Shown here piece by piece: positions 47,310 to 57,258 of a stretch of DNA of 64,000 bases. Positions within the stretch are counted from its first letter, which is position 1; each line of letters opens with the position of its first letter. This DNA comes from Bacteroidales bacterium (GTDB taxonomy: Bacteria; Bacteroidota; Bacteroidia; Bacteroidales; UBA932), in assembly GCA_009777095.1 (NCBI GenBank), contig WRMN01000005.1, positions 1 to 64,000 of the forward strand, given 5' to 3'. The notes under the pieces are model-generated. The model did not search any database, was not told the origin of the DNA, and was given only the letters and a program-made list of their open reading frames with translations. The position numbers and the translations under genes are program-made.

Positions 47310-47591
47310 CGTTAGTAAGGTTTTTAATTTATATATTGGAACTGTCTTTATATTATCGTACCAAATCTTTACACTATTGCACCTACCTTAAAATAAAGAA
47401 TACAAAGATAATTAATATTTTATTCATTTCTGATAAAACTCAACTTTATCAACAACTTTTTAACATTTTTTAACACTTCTTAATGATTTTTAACACTTTT
47501 TAACAATTCTCACTGTAAGTATTTCTAAAATCCTACAGATTAAAAATGTAATAAATCGTCAATGATCAGTGGTAAACGCCCTCGCAAAGGC
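47310..47591. other. A+T-rich gap with repeated TTTTTAACA motifs
   Basis: 282 bp upstream of the small lipocalin-like gene. Between ~47446 and 47510 the motif TTTTTAACA occurs four times with small changes, next to TTATCAACA, which is one base off a DnaA box. No gene is seen. It could be a promoter/leader region for the surface-protein operon with protein-binding repeats. Confidence 0.5.
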
Positions 47592-49103
47592 TCAACAATA
47601 GTGTAACAACTCTTCAATATGCTCCCGCGTATTGCTTAAGCGGGGAACCTTGTTTTGTCCGCCTAATTTGTTGCGGCTTTCCATCCATCTGTAGAAAGCG
47701 CCGGCAGGGGCGGCATGTAATACCAAACGGCGCAAGGTAGTATTTTTAGAACGCTTGGCTTCGTAGTCGGAATTTTCGGCGCAGAGGGCTGCATCTAATA
47801 AATTAGCAAACTCCTCTATATCATTAGGCGCTACGGCAAATTCAATAACCCACTCATGAGCGCCCTTGGCAGTGCTGTCCATGAAAATGGGCGCAACCGT
47901 GTAGTCGGTAATTTGTGTGCCGGTGGCCTCGCAGGCCTTGCGCAAGGCGTTTTCGGCATTATCAATAATCAGCTCTTCGCCGAAAACATTGATAAAGTGG
48001 CGGGTACGGCCGGTGATTTTGATTTTGTGCGGATACAGTGAAGTGAACATTACCGTATCGCCGATAAGGTAGCGCCATAGCCCGCCGGAAGTGCTTATGA
48101 CAATCGCGTAATTTATCCCTTTCTTTGCGGTTTCCATGGTGTCGGGAGTATAGCGGCCTTCTCGGGTTTCTTGGAGTTTTCCAAGGGGAATAAATTCGTA
48201 AAAAGCATCGTTTTCGGGTAAAAGTAGCATGGAGGGGTCGCTCGGCTCGTCCTGAAAAGCAAAAAAACCTTCGGAGGCATTGTAAATATCCATGTAGCGC
48301 ATATCGTCTGAGGGAATAAGCTCGCGGTATTGCTCGCGGTAAGGCGTGAAGCTAATGCCTCCGTGCATGAATAATTCCATCTTAGGCCACAATTCGAGCA
48401 AATTTTTCTTTCCGCTAATTTCCAGTATTCTTTTCATCAACACTAAGTTCCACGAAGGAACGCCTGCGAAAGAGCTTACATTTTGCTTACAGGCTTCGGC
48501 GGCAATGCCTTCCACCTTGGTTTCAAAATCGGCAATGAGCGCGGTTTTCCGCTTGGGCACACGCTTAAATTCGGCGTACCGGGGGGAATTTTGAATCAGA
48601 ACTGCCGAAAGGTCGCCGTAGCGGACGCCGGCAGCCTGCTCGTCGGGTTGGTGGCTGCCGCCGAGCGTTAAGGTTTTACCGTCAAGTAGCTTAGACTTTG
48701 GATAATTATGCAAATAAACACAGATTACATCTTTTGGCCCTTGATAATGGCAACGATGCAGTACTTGCCGACTTACCGGAATGAATTTGCTTTTTCCGGC
48801 TGTGGTGCCGCTTGATTTGGCAAACCAGCGCACAGGCGTGTTCCACAATATATTTTGCTCCCCTTTCAGCATTCGGTTGATATAGGGCACAAGCTCGTCG
48901 TATTCGTGAATGGGCACGCGCTGTTGGAACTCGCCAATACCACCAATGGTATCGAACCGATATTTTTCTCCGAAGAAAGTATGGCCGCCGGCTTCCAATA
49001 AGCGTTCGAAGACCCGCAGTTGGGCAGTCCACGGATTATTCCGATAAGCCTCTATTTGCCGAAAACGCGAAGCGGTAAGCCGACGAATTAATTGAGTAAT
49101 CAT
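47592..49103 (-). CDS. GH3-family protein (adenylate-forming, acyl-amido-synthetase fold)
   Basis: 503 residues. SSGTTAGKSKFIPVS is the ATP-binding P-loop-like motif of the firefly-luciferase superfamily. SEGFFAFQDEP and YTPDTMETAKKGINYAIVIS, followed by GGLWRYLIGDTV and KITGRTRHFINVFGEEL, are the GH3 core. Plant GH3 enzymes join auxin or jasmonate to amino acids. The bacterial members are common in Bacteroidota and uncharacterised; substrate unknown. A single gene, on the same strand as the surface-protein operon but upstream of it. Confidence 0.92.
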   Translation of the reverse strand: MITQLIRRLTASRFRQIEAYRNNPWTAQLRVFERLLEAGGHTFFGEKYRFDTIGGIGEFQQRVPIHEYDELVPYINRMLKGEQNILWNTPVRWFAKSSGTTAGKSKFIPVSRQVLHRCHYQGPKDVICVYLHNYPKSKLLDGKTLTLGGSHQPDEQAAGVRYGDLSAVLIQNSPRYAEFKRVPKRKTALIADFETKVEGIAAEACKQNVSSFAGVPSWNLVLMKRILEISGKKNLLELWPKMELFMHGGISFTPYREQYRELIPSDDMRYMDIYNASEGFFAFQDEPSDPSMLLLPENDAFYEFIPLGKLQETREGRYTPDTMETAKKGINYAIVISTSGGLWRYLIGDTVMFTSLYPHKIKITGRTRHFINVFGEELIIDNAENALRKACEATGTQITDYTVAPIFMDSTAKGAHEWVIEFAVAPNDIEEFANLLDAALCAENSDYEAKRSKNTTLRRLVLHAAPAGAFYRWMESRNKLGGQNKVPRLSNTREHIEELLHYC

Positions 49104-49490
49104 GTTTAGTTTACGGTTTTATTTCCATATTTTCTAAGGCAAAGGTAGTAACTATTTCTATCATTTGCCAAAAAAGTAGATTTTGTGTAATCTGATTTAT
49201 ATTCATATACCCGATTTTCTTACAGCGCATACACCGACCGGTATAAATACCGGCTTTCCTTGTGTAGCCATAAGCAGAAGATACAATACATAAATGTTTT
49301 TCATATCTAAACGAAATTTCAAGAACGAGTGGAATGGCGGAAAACTCCACCGCAAAGATAAGAAAAATTTTGACTTAATACACAAAACTGATTATGAAAA
49401 TAGTATAAATTTGTATAATCCACAGATAAAAATTACTATCTTTGCATAGAATTAAAAACTAAGTTATTGTTTTGCAACAAAAAAAGTAGA
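49104..49490. other. 387-bp intergenic region before the RHS locus
   Basis: Between divergent GH3 and RHS genes. It is A+T-rich, with a TATCTTTG -7 box at 49437-49444 for the RHS gene. Short open frames on the minus strand (up to 79 codons) have no recognisable protein features and I do not call them genes. Confidence 0.6.
49437..49444 (+). promoter_or_regulatory. -7 box for the RHS locus
   Basis: TATCTTTG fits TAnnTTTG, 46 bases before the ATG at 49491. Confidence 0.55.
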
Positions 49491-52400
49491 ATGAAAAACA
49501 AAAAACAAAAAGCCTGTTGCTTATTTTTAGTATTGTGTACAATAGTTGTCTGGGGACAAAATAATGATATTCCCGAACTTCCACGACCAATTCCACCCAC
49601 ACCTCAAGCAGCGCAATTTATCCGTTATGGGGAAATACCGGTAGGGCATACCACCGGCGTGCCACAAATAGAGGTGCCTATCTACACATTAAGTACCGGC
49701 TGGATTGATATTCCGATTTCTATTTCTTATCATGCTTCAGGTTTCAGGCCTCGCGAGATTCCTATCTCGGTTGGTTTGGGTTGGGTGTTGAATGCCGGTG
49801 GTATGATTTCACGCGCCATTGAAGTTTTACCCGATTTTGAAGCTTTACCTGATGATATGCCTGTAAAATCGGAAGCAGATATATGGGGAATGAAAACCGG
49901 TACGTACCAACCGGTAGGCGTATATTGGTTTAATAGTATTTGGTGTTGGGAAAACCTCATACTTAACCCACAACAGAATCATTCACAGATAGATACTCGT
50001 TCCGATAGGTACAGTTATAATTTTCTCGGTAATGCAGGCATTGCAAGGTATAATGTTAACACAAAGAAACTTATACCCGTCCCTTATGCTCCGTTGATTA
50101 TTAACAGGATAGCCATAGATCACTATGTAATAACAGATGCCAAAGGTATAAAGTATGAGTTTACTGTTCCGGAGAAAACCAGTTACCAAATTAGTGATCA
50201 CACCTTTTTTCCGGCTACTTCAACAGGCTGGCACCTATCCAAGATAAGCTATCCGGGCATGGAAAATGATCCTGTTGTCTTTTCTTACAAGAATGCGGAA
50301 GGATATGGAGAAGTTATATCTTCTCGAACAATAAGCATTCTTAAAGAATTTACTACTGGCTCAAATTTCACGTGTGAACAATGTGGTGGTTGTCCGGGGG
50401 ATTCGCAAAAATGCCCTAAACAATGGACAACAAATTCAAGTCTAAATTCTATTTTTTATTCTTATGACTCTCAGATTATAACATCAATTAAATGGAAGAA
50501 TGTTTCTATTGAGTTTAATTATTCAGACGATAGACAAGACAAGCGAAAAGAAAGACTGACTACTATTGTTGTAAAACACGGGAATAATATTGTGCGGCAG
50601 GCAGTGATAGATAATAATGATTATTTTGGGAGTAAACCTAAGAGTTTACGTCTAAAATTGAATAGTATTTCCTTATATGGCAACAATACTGCTACGAATG
50701 GAGAAGTATATAGCTTTAATTATAATTATAGCTCTGGAGTGCCTGAATACGGAAAGATCGGCGGCGAGGATTTATGGGGGTATTTCAATAATAGTAATGA
50801 CCACCTTATACCCATTGAAATTGCACAGCATTTAAAAAATACTTATCCCAGCGCATGGCTTAATCCCTCCATTTATCCGGATAGAAAACCCAATGAAGCC
50901 GCTACAAAAACGTGTGTATTGGAAGAAATTGTATATCCTACAAAAGGGAAAACCCGGTTTGAATATGAAATAAACCGAATTCCCGGTTTTTACGTAAACA
51001 TAGGTGATTCGCTGTCTGATATGGTAGGCGGTTTGCGTTTAAAGAAAAGAATAAATTATTCCGAAACCGGAACCGTTTTAGATATAAAGGAATACCGGTA
51101 TGAAGGTTACGGTACAATGCCTTTAAGTTATGACATGTTTATTGGTGAACTACAGACTAAGGAATCTTATGGTATGCATGAACACTTTTTAGCTAGGCTG
51201 TGTGCTGATGTAACATATAAGATAGCAACAAGTTCCTCCATGCTGTCATTAACAGGATGGAGCGCCAGTCCGGTATTTTACAATAAGGTTATAGAATATA
51301 ATGGAGAAAATGCCATTTTTTCGGGAAAAACCGAATACTTTTATACTGCACATAACTTTCCTGATGATATCCCCTCTGTTTGTAAGCAGACCTTTTCACC
51401 CTGGTATTTTTCGGTTTATAATGATTGCGACAAAGGCCATATAAAGGAATTGTTAGACTCAATAAAAATATATAATCAATCCGAAGCTATTGTAAGAAAA
51501 ACAGCAAACACCTATCAATTTTACAATATCCCTTATATACCTACAGGTGTTCATGTGAAACAATTACGCCTGTTTCCAAATGGTTTTGACCCTTGGATGG
51601 CACAGGCAATTGTCAGTTCCTCATGCAATGAGCAGAGTTATTATCAAAATTACTTCCTCGGCAACATTGTAGCGGTAAACACTTATGCTAAGCAGGAAAT
51701 TCATCTTTTACAAAGCACTACGGATACCGAATATGTTAATGGAGCGCCGGCAATCAGTAAAACCAGCTCGTATGTCTATGATACAAAAGACGATAAGCCG
51801 ATACTGTTTACACCTTTTTTGGTTATACAGGAAAACAGCGATGGCGAAACATGGGTAAGCAAATCTGTATTCCCTTATGACGATGCCTATAAAAATACCG
51901 CACCCTACAATATAATGGTGGGTAAAAACATGCTGGATTTTCCTGTAGAAGTAAAGACTGGAAAAGGCATAAAAATAATCAATAAACAACCTATTAATCA
52001 AAGATTTACAACTTATAAGCAGGTAGCGGATATGATACTTCCCGATGCAATTTCGATAAAATATACAGGAGATACGCCGGTAGAACAGCGCATTACCTAT
52101 CATGAGTACGATGTATATGGCAATCCTGTCTATATATCCAAAGACAACGCAGAAAGAGTGGTATATCTTTGGGCTTATAGAGGACAATACCCTGTGGCAG
52201 AAATAGTCAATGCTGCTTATGACGAGGTAGAAAATATTTTAGGCGCCACTTTAATCAGCAGGCTTGCAAGCGAAGATGAACCTGCAAGCAATGACCTGGC
52301 TGCTGTCAACAATTTACGCAATAGTTTGCCGAATGCTTTAGTTACGACTTATACTTACAAACCCTTAATAGGAAAAGCTACCGTTACCGACCCTAACAAC

Positions 52401-52502
52401 ATTACTGTTTATTATGAATACGATGATTTAGGCCGGTTAAAAACGATAAAAGATCAGCATAACAATATATTACAGCAAAATGAATACCACTATAAACAGT
52501 AA
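49491..52502 (+). CDS. Secreted RHS/YD-repeat protein, N-terminal shell component
   Basis: 1003 residues from the ATG at 49491; a TTG at 49467 opens the frame but sits before the signal peptide (MKNKKQKACCLFLVLCTIVV, ending WGQ). The first part (YGEIPVGHTTGVPQIEVPIY, ISISYHASGFRPREIPISVG, LGWVLNAGGMISR) is the typical N-terminus of Bacteroidota RHS proteins. YD-type repeats appear at the end (ITYHEYDVYGNPVYIS, VYYEYDDLGRLKTIKDQHNN). It has no RHS core or toxin domain and ends where the next RHS gene begins (19-bp gap), so the two probably form one secreted shell together. Lower G+C than the housekeeping genes. Confidence 0.88.
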   Translation: MKNKKQKACCLFLVLCTIVVWGQNNDIPELPRPIPPTPQAAQFIRYGEIPVGHTTGVPQIEVPIYTLSTGWIDIPISISYHASGFRPREIPISVGLGWVLNAGGMISRAIEVLPDFEALPDDMPVKSEADIWGMKTGTYQPVGVYWFNSIWCWENLILNPQQNHSQIDTRSDRYSYNFLGNAGIARYNVNTKKLIPVPYAPLIINRIAIDHYVITDAKGIKYEFTVPEKTSYQISDHTFFPATSTGWHLSKISYPGMENDPVVFSYKNAEGYGEVISSRTISILKEFTTGSNFTCEQCGGCPGDSQKCPKQWTTNSSLNSIFYSYDSQIITSIKWKNVSIEFNYSDDRQDKRKERLTTIVVKHGNNIVRQAVIDNNDYFGSKPKSLRLKLNSISLYGNNTATNGEVYSFNYNYSSGVPEYGKIGGEDLWGYFNNSNDHLIPIEIAQHLKNTYPSAWLNPSIYPDRKPNEAATKTCVLEEIVYPTKGKTRFEYEINRIPGFYVNIGDSLSDMVGGLRLKKRINYSETGTVLDIKEYRYEGYGTMPLSYDMFIGELQTKESYGMHEHFLARLCADVTYKIATSSSMLSLTGWSASPVFYNKVIEYNGENAIFSGKTEYFYTAHNFPDDIPSVCKQTFSPWYFSVYNDCDKGHIKELLDSIKIYNQSEAIVRKTANTYQFYNIPYIPTGVHVKQLRLFPNGFDPWMAQAIVSSSCNEQSYYQNYFLGNIVAVNTYAKQEIHLLQSTTDTEYVNGAPAISKTSSYVYDTKDDKPILFTPFLVIQENSDGETWVSKSVFPYDDAYKNTAPYNIMVGKNMLDFPVEVKTGKGIKIINKQPINQRFTTYKQVADMILPDAISIKYTGDTPVEQRITYHEYDVYGNPVYISKDNAERVVYLWAYRGQYPVAEIVNAAYDEVENILGATLISRLASEDEPASNDLAAVNNLRNSLPNALVTTYTYKPLIGKATVTDPNNITVYYEYDDLGRLKTIKDQHNNILQQNEYHYKQ

Positions 52503-52521
52503 CCGGCTTAATTGCATGCAG

Positions 52522-55500
52522 ATGAAAAGGATATATAAAATACTATTGCTTGGCATAATACATTGTTTAACATTTCAGTTAGCTCATGCACATACACCGG
52601 ACTTCAATGAATTTGTCAATTTTCTCGTCGAAGACAATTTTCATGCCGGAGAAATAGCAGCAAACGCCGATACGGTAACCTGTACTGACTATGTGTTTAT
52701 TAGTGAAATTAGCGGAGCATCGTGTGCCTTGCCCTATCGCCCTATTTATAAATGGCAGCGAAAGATATTGCCCGGAGGAGTGGAAGAAGACATACCAGCG
52801 AGTAAAAGTCCTTCCTATGATGTAGGTTATTTAACTACTTCCACTGCTTTCCGGCGCGAAGCAAAATGCGATGAAACTATAGCCTATACTCCCTGGGTGG
52901 AGATAATCGTAGTACAGCCCTTATTGGCCGGCACTATTTTTCCGGCGAGCTTGTCGGTAAATAACTGCGAAAATATTCCACTATTACAGGTACAAGGATA
53001 TAGCGGTGGCACATCCTATACTTTCAGTTGGAGTTTGAAAATTTTGAATAAGGAACTGCAAATTTCGGGCGCCAATGCTTCTACCTATCAACCGCCTCCT
53101 ATGTCCCACTCTGCAGAATATCGCTGTAAGGTAACCAGCGGTAGCCAATCAGCTTATACGCCATGGATGCCCATTACCGTAGTAGCACAACCCTTATTAT
53201 CGGCCGGCGCCATTTCTCCGGCAAGTTTGTCGGTAAATGCCAATGAAACTATCTCTCCTTTACAAGTAGAAGGAGCCGGCGGAGGGTTGCTATGTTCTTA
53301 TACTTATCAATGGTGGTCTAAGTCACCTGTTACAGGCGTAGAAACGATGATCCCCGACAATAATGTTTTTATCTATCAACCGCCCCCGCTGAGTCAATCT
53401 ATGAACTATCGCTGTGAAGTAACCAGTGATGATCAATCGGCTTTTACGCCATGGATGGAAGTTAGAGTAAATGGGTCGGAAAGTTTAAATAATTATTTAG
53501 CGGAAGCAAATTATATCGCAACTTGCAGACCTTTGGATGCCGTACAGCAACTTAGCACCCTTTCCATAGAAGAACAGCAGCGCGCTACCTCCATTACCTA
53601 TTTCGATGGCCTGGGCCGCCCCATACAAACTGTCCTGCCCCTGCACACGCCCGAAGGCAAGGATTTAATCAGCAGCATTACATACGACGCCTTTGGCCGC
53701 GAAAGCCTGCAATACCTGCCTGTGCCTGTGGGTGGTAACAACGGTGGTAATTATGCAGCTACAGCCACCCTCAATACCGCCCGACAAAGTTTTTACGGAG
53801 CAGAAGCCCCCCGCGCCTTTGCCGAAACCATTTACGAACCCTCGCCTCTGAACCGCGTTACAGGGCAGGTGATGCCCGGCGCAGCGTGGGAAGCGCAGCC
53901 TGTTGAGTTGGACTACCAAACCAATACTTCGCCCTTAACCACATGGCACGCCACAAGCAATGGCAACTACACGCCGCTAAGCTATGCTGCCAACCAACTG
54001 TATGTAGCTCAGGTTACCGACCCCGACGGACGCCTCGCCCGCGAATACAAAGACAAATTAGGACGAGTGGTGATGACCGAGGCCTACGATGATACCGACT
54101 GGCTGCAAACAAGATATGTATATGACGATTTCGGGCAGCGAAAAGCCGTTGTGCCGCCCGAAGCTACAAGTGTAGAAGAGGAGGAATACTGTTATTACTA
54201 CGAACACGACTACCGGCGACGGGTGGTTAAAAAGAAAATCCCGGGTGCCGACTGGATCTATGTGGTATATGACAAGCTCGACCGCCCCATACTTACGCAG
54301 GACGGCAATCAGCGTACCCGCGATGAATGGACTTTCCGTAAATATGATGTCTTCGGACGGGAAATCATTACCGGCTTGTATTCCACTATGCTTACTCATA
54401 GCGATTTGCAGACACAGTTTGCAACTGAGTTGATTACCGAAGAATACACCGGCAGCGGCCTGGCCGGTTATTCGTGGAATAATGAACCCATTGTAACCCA
54501 AGCCGAAGACTTGCTTAGTGTGAATTATTATGACAACTACGCCGGGCTTTCGGTTATTACAGCAAGCAACCCTACCCAAGCCACCCTGAGCTTTATGGCT
54601 AACGATTTGGTAACGGAAACTGCCAATAGCAACAAAGGCCGATTAACCGCCACCCTCACGGCTGCCTTACCCTCCCCTACCTTAACTACTCTAACTACCT
54701 TAACCACTCTAACTACTACTCCTGTTTTAACCACTGTTTACTATTACGACACCTACGGTCGTGTGATACAAACCGTAGCCACCAACCATGTAGAAGGTAT
54801 AGACCGCGTAAGTACTCAATACGATTTTCGCGGCAATGTGCTGCAAAGCCTGCAGGAGAGCGATTGGATTAACGATAGCGATGACCCCGGCAGCTTGACC
54901 CTGCGGCAGACTATAGACTACGATTTGGTGAAGCGCCCCACAGCCATGCACCTGCAAATTAACGACGAGCCGCCGCAAACCATTGCAGAAATGGAATATG
55001 ATGAGTTAGGGCGGGTGAAAATAAAGCAATGGCACGATGGCGTTGAAAGTACGACCTATACCTACAATATACAGAACTGGCTGAAAACCATCACCGGCGC
55101 TTTGTACAGTCAGGAACTTTTCTACGAGCAGCCTCCGGCCGGCAGCACTGTAACTCCGCAATTTGGCGGCAACATCAGCGGCATGAGTTGGAGTACGCCG
55201 CAACACACCAACAACTGTTACGCATTTACCTACGATGGTGTCTCAAGGCTCATTAACTCTCAATTCTCAATTCTCAACTCTCAATTCTCAAACAGTTACA
55301 CCGAACATTTGACCTACAACAAAAACGGCAGCATTTTGACCCTGCAACGTTACGGCGCTAATGGTTTGATAGATGACATGAGCTACAGCTACAACGGCAA
55401 TCAGGTAATGCAGATTGTTGATATAGCTACTGCTGACGGTTTTCCTGTAGGGACTACCAATTATACTCACGATACTAACGGCAACACCATTACCGAAGGT

Positions 55501-56745
55501 AGCACGCAAACAAGCTACAACCTGCTCAATTTACCTTCACTCGTAACTTTAGTGGGCGGGCGAAAAATAGAAAATACTTATGCTGCCGATGGCCGTAAGT
55601 TAGCTACAGTAGCTAAAGAGGGCAATGAACTTAAAGAGGGAACTAAAACTTATAATGGTAACTTAGTCTTTGATCTAAACCGTGATTTGGAGTATATACT
55701 ATTCCCTGAGGGCAGGATTTTACATAATGCAGGAAGTTTTACTTATGAGTATCATCTCAAAGACCACTTAGGCTCTACAAGAGTTGCCTTTACGCCCATA
55801 AACAGCATCGCTAATGTCGTACAGGTCAATGCTTTTTATCCATTCGGAGCACCTATTGCCGCTTTGAGTTGGAGCAGCCAGACGCAGAACAAAAACCGCT
55901 ATCTCAGGGAAGGAAAGGAATACGTGAGCGACCATGGGTGGAATAAATATGACTTCGGTTGCCGTGCGTTTGATTCTTGGAATCTACACCCTTTACAACT
56001 TGACCCGATGGCGGAAAAGTTTTATCATTTGTCTCCGTACACGTTGTGGGGAAACAATCCCATGCGCAATATAGACCCCACGGGGATGATTTGGAGAGAT
56101 ATAAATGGAAATGAAATAGAAGACCATAGTAAGATTCAGGCATACATTTTCTATGACCCTCGCAAGAAAGGTGGATTTTCTGAACAATCCATGCAAATGG
56201 CTAAAGATTTGGAGCAAGAATATGGTGAAGGCACTGTTGCTATGAGCAATGTTACAACAGTGGAAGAATTTGTTCAAGATTGGGGCGACATGGCGGGAGT
56301 TAATATCAGTGAAGTAAATCTAAACTATCATGGTAACAATCAAACTATCATGTTAAATTCAAGTGGTAAACAGTATATTACTGCTACGGGTGATGGAAAA
56401 ACTAATCGGTCAGGAACAGATGCTACGAATGTACAAGATTTACCTGCACCCGCAGGCACCATTGATAATGCTCAGCTAAATATAAATACATGTGAATCTA
56501 ACAATCCTAACCAATATCCGTTAAAAGGTTCGGGTCAAACTCTTATGAATGCGTTTAGAACGACTACCGACTTTAATGTTGTAAGAGGTACTTCCTACGG
56601 GGTCAGTTATGACAGAACTACAAAGCAGCCTTTTCCCGGACGTTCGTGGAGTCGTGGCACATGGGATTATATGTATAAACCTGCCCCTATAGTAACAAAA
56701 TATCCCGGCATAGACCTAACCCTACCTCTGCCTGTATTAAAATGA
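52522..56745 (+). CDS. Secreted RHS polymorphic toxin with caspase-like C-terminal domain
   Basis: 1407 residues from ATG 52522 (MKRIYKILLLGIIHC, signal peptide to ~residue 24). Two Ig/PKD-like segments (~130-320) are followed by a DUF6443-like entry (ATSITYFDGLGRPIQTVLPL), many YD repeats, and the RHS core around 1075-1188 (YHLKDHLGSTRVAF to NPMRNIDPTGM). The variable tail (~1190-1407) is unrelated to the core. It has a strand-helix start (AYIFYDPRKKGG) and two conserved-looking strands, EVNLNYHGNN with H1270 and AQLNINTCESNN with C1324. The His-Gly and Cys at the ends of hydrophobic strands, 54 residues apart, match clan CD (caspase-like) peptidases. A 12-residue insertion (near 55255) comes from an interspersed repeat. 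The next gene is the likely immunity protein. Confidence 0.88.
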   Translation: MKRIYKILLLGIIHCLTFQLAHAHTPDFNEFVNFLVEDNFHAGEIAANADTVTCTDYVFISEISGASCALPYRPIYKWQRKILPGGVEEDIPASKSPSYDVGYLTTSTAFRREAKCDETIAYTPWVEIIVVQPLLAGTIFPASLSVNNCENIPLLQVQGYSGGTSYTFSWSLKILNKELQISGANASTYQPPPMSHSAEYRCKVTSGSQSAYTPWMPITVVAQPLLSAGAISPASLSVNANETISPLQVEGAGGGLLCSYTYQWWSKSPVTGVETMIPDNNVFIYQPPPLSQSMNYRCEVTSDDQSAFTPWMEVRVNGSESLNNYLAEANYIATCRPLDAVQQLSTLSIEEQQRATSITYFDGLGRPIQTVLPLHTPEGKDLISSITYDAFGRESLQYLPVPVGGNNGGNYAATATLNTARQSFYGAEAPRAFAETIYEPSPLNRVTGQVMPGAAWEAQPVELDYQTNTSPLTTWHATSNGNYTPLSYAANQLYVAQVTDPDGRLAREYKDKLGRVVMTEAYDDTDWLQTRYVYDDFGQRKAVVPPEATSVEEEEYCYYYEHDYRRRVVKKKIPGADWIYVVYDKLDRPILTQDGNQRTRDEWTFRKYDVFGREIITGLYSTMLTHSDLQTQFATELITEEYTGSGLAGYSWNNEPIVTQAEDLLSVNYYDNYAGLSVITASNPTQATLSFMANDLVTETANSNKGRLTATLTAALPSPTLTTLTTLTTLTTTPVLTTVYYYDTYGRVIQTVATNHVEGIDRVSTQYDFRGNVLQSLQESDWINDSDDPGSLTLRQTIDYDLVKRPTAMHLQINDEPPQTIAEMEYDELGRVKIKQWHDGVESTTYTYNIQNWLKTITGALYSQELFYEQPPAGSTVTPQFGGNISGMSWSTPQHTNNCYAFTYDGVSRLINSQFSILNSQFSNSYTEHLTYNKNGSILTLQRYGANGLIDDMSYSYNGNQVMQIVDIATADGFPVGTTNYTHDTNGNTITEGSTQTSYNLLNLPSLVTLVGGRKIENTYAADGRKLATVAKEGNELKEGTKTYNGNLVFDLNRDLEYILFPEGRILHNAGSFTYEYHLKDHLGSTRVAFTPINSIANVVQVNAFYPFGAPIAALSWSSQTQNKNRYLREGKEYVSDHGWNKYDFGCRAFDSWNLHPLQLDPMAEKFYHLSPYTLWGNNPMRNIDPTGMIWRDINGNEIEDHSKIQAYIFYDPRKKGGFSEQSMQMAKDLEQEYGEGTVAMSNVTTVEEFVQDWGDMAGVNISEVNLNYHGNNQTIMLNSSGKQYITATGDGKTNRSGTDATNVQDLPAPAGTIDNAQLNINTCESNNPNQYPLKGSGQTLMNAFRTTTDFNVVRGTSYGVSYDRTTKQPFPGRSWSRGTWDYMYKPAPIVTKYPGIDLTLPLPVLK
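55255..55291 (+). repeat. In-frame interspersed caattctcaa repeat within the RHS gene
   Basis: It encodes [12 protein letters not shown]. The first 32 bases (55255-55286) are identical to 21888-21919 at the end of atpA. The length keeps the RHS frame open. Confidence 0.9.
55843..55952 (+). repeat. 110-bp RHS core segment duplicated at 62467-62576
   Basis: 106 of 110 bases are identical to 62467-62576, in the same orientation and 6624 bp apart. It encodes GAPIAALSWSSQTQNKNRYL and onwards. Downstream of it the two copies diverge to roughly three-quarters identity up to DPxG, and are unrelated after that. Confidence 0.95.
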
Positions 56746-56805
56746 CACCCAAGTACAAGATTATTCAAATAAAACAACAATAAGAGCGTTTAGAAAGATT
56801 AATTT

Positions 56806-57258
56806 ATGAAACGAAAATTTTATACAGAAATATTATTTATAGCTATATCCTTATTCTGTAGTTGTAGAGGAAGATTGCCAGAAACCGTTATTTTTTTTGA
56901 AAATTATGATTTGAGTACTGGAGAATATAAACTTCTTGTGTTTGGAGGAGAGGGGCAATGGATTGATGATTATCGAGACTTTTATATTGACGATACTGAA
57001 GTCCTGACAAAGATGCAAAAACGATGGGTTTTCAAGTATCAATCGGATATAATGGCATGTGGTTATGGATATTCAATTTTGTTAGTTGATAGAAACAAGG
57101 TGCTTAAAGAAGTGGAAGTTAATATTGAATGTGATTGCGAATATATGTCAGGTTGGATATACTTTCCCAGAAGTTATTTATCAGATTATAAAAATCATTT
57201 TAAAAAAATGACAGAAATGGAGAAGAAGGAGTTTTTGGAAAAGTATAGGAAGAATTAG
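56806..57258 (+). CDS. Small lipoprotein, candidate immunity protein for the upstream RHS toxin
   Basis: 150 residues. The N-terminal signal sequence ends in a cysteine pair (LFCSCRG) suitable as a lipobox, so it is probably a lipoprotein facing the periplasm or the cell surface. The body (about 30-150) is acidic and aromatic-rich, with CDCEYMSGWIYFPRSYLSDY near the end, and no family is recognised. It starts 60 bp after the RHS toxin stop, the standard place for an immunity gene. A periplasmic location would suit a toxin that acts on, or enters through, the envelope. Low G+C like the toxin tail. Confidence 0.7.
   Translation: MKRKFYTEILFIAISLFCSCRGRLPETVIFFENYDLSTGEYKLLVFGGEGQWIDDYRDFYIDDTEVLTKMQKRWVFKYQSDIMACGYGYSILLVDRNKVLKEVEVNIECDCEYMSGWIYFPRSYLSDYKNHFKKMTEMEKKEFLEKYRKN

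Noticed and set aside
47440-47510. Replication origin at the TTTTTAACA cluster
   Set aside because: No dnaA, no set of strong DnaA boxes, and no strand-wide change in gene orientation here; kept only as a low-interest motif cluster.
49111-49350. 79-codon minus-strand frame upstream of the GH3 gene
   Set aside because: No signal peptide, domain or plausible start signal; composition resembles A+T-rich intergenic DNA.
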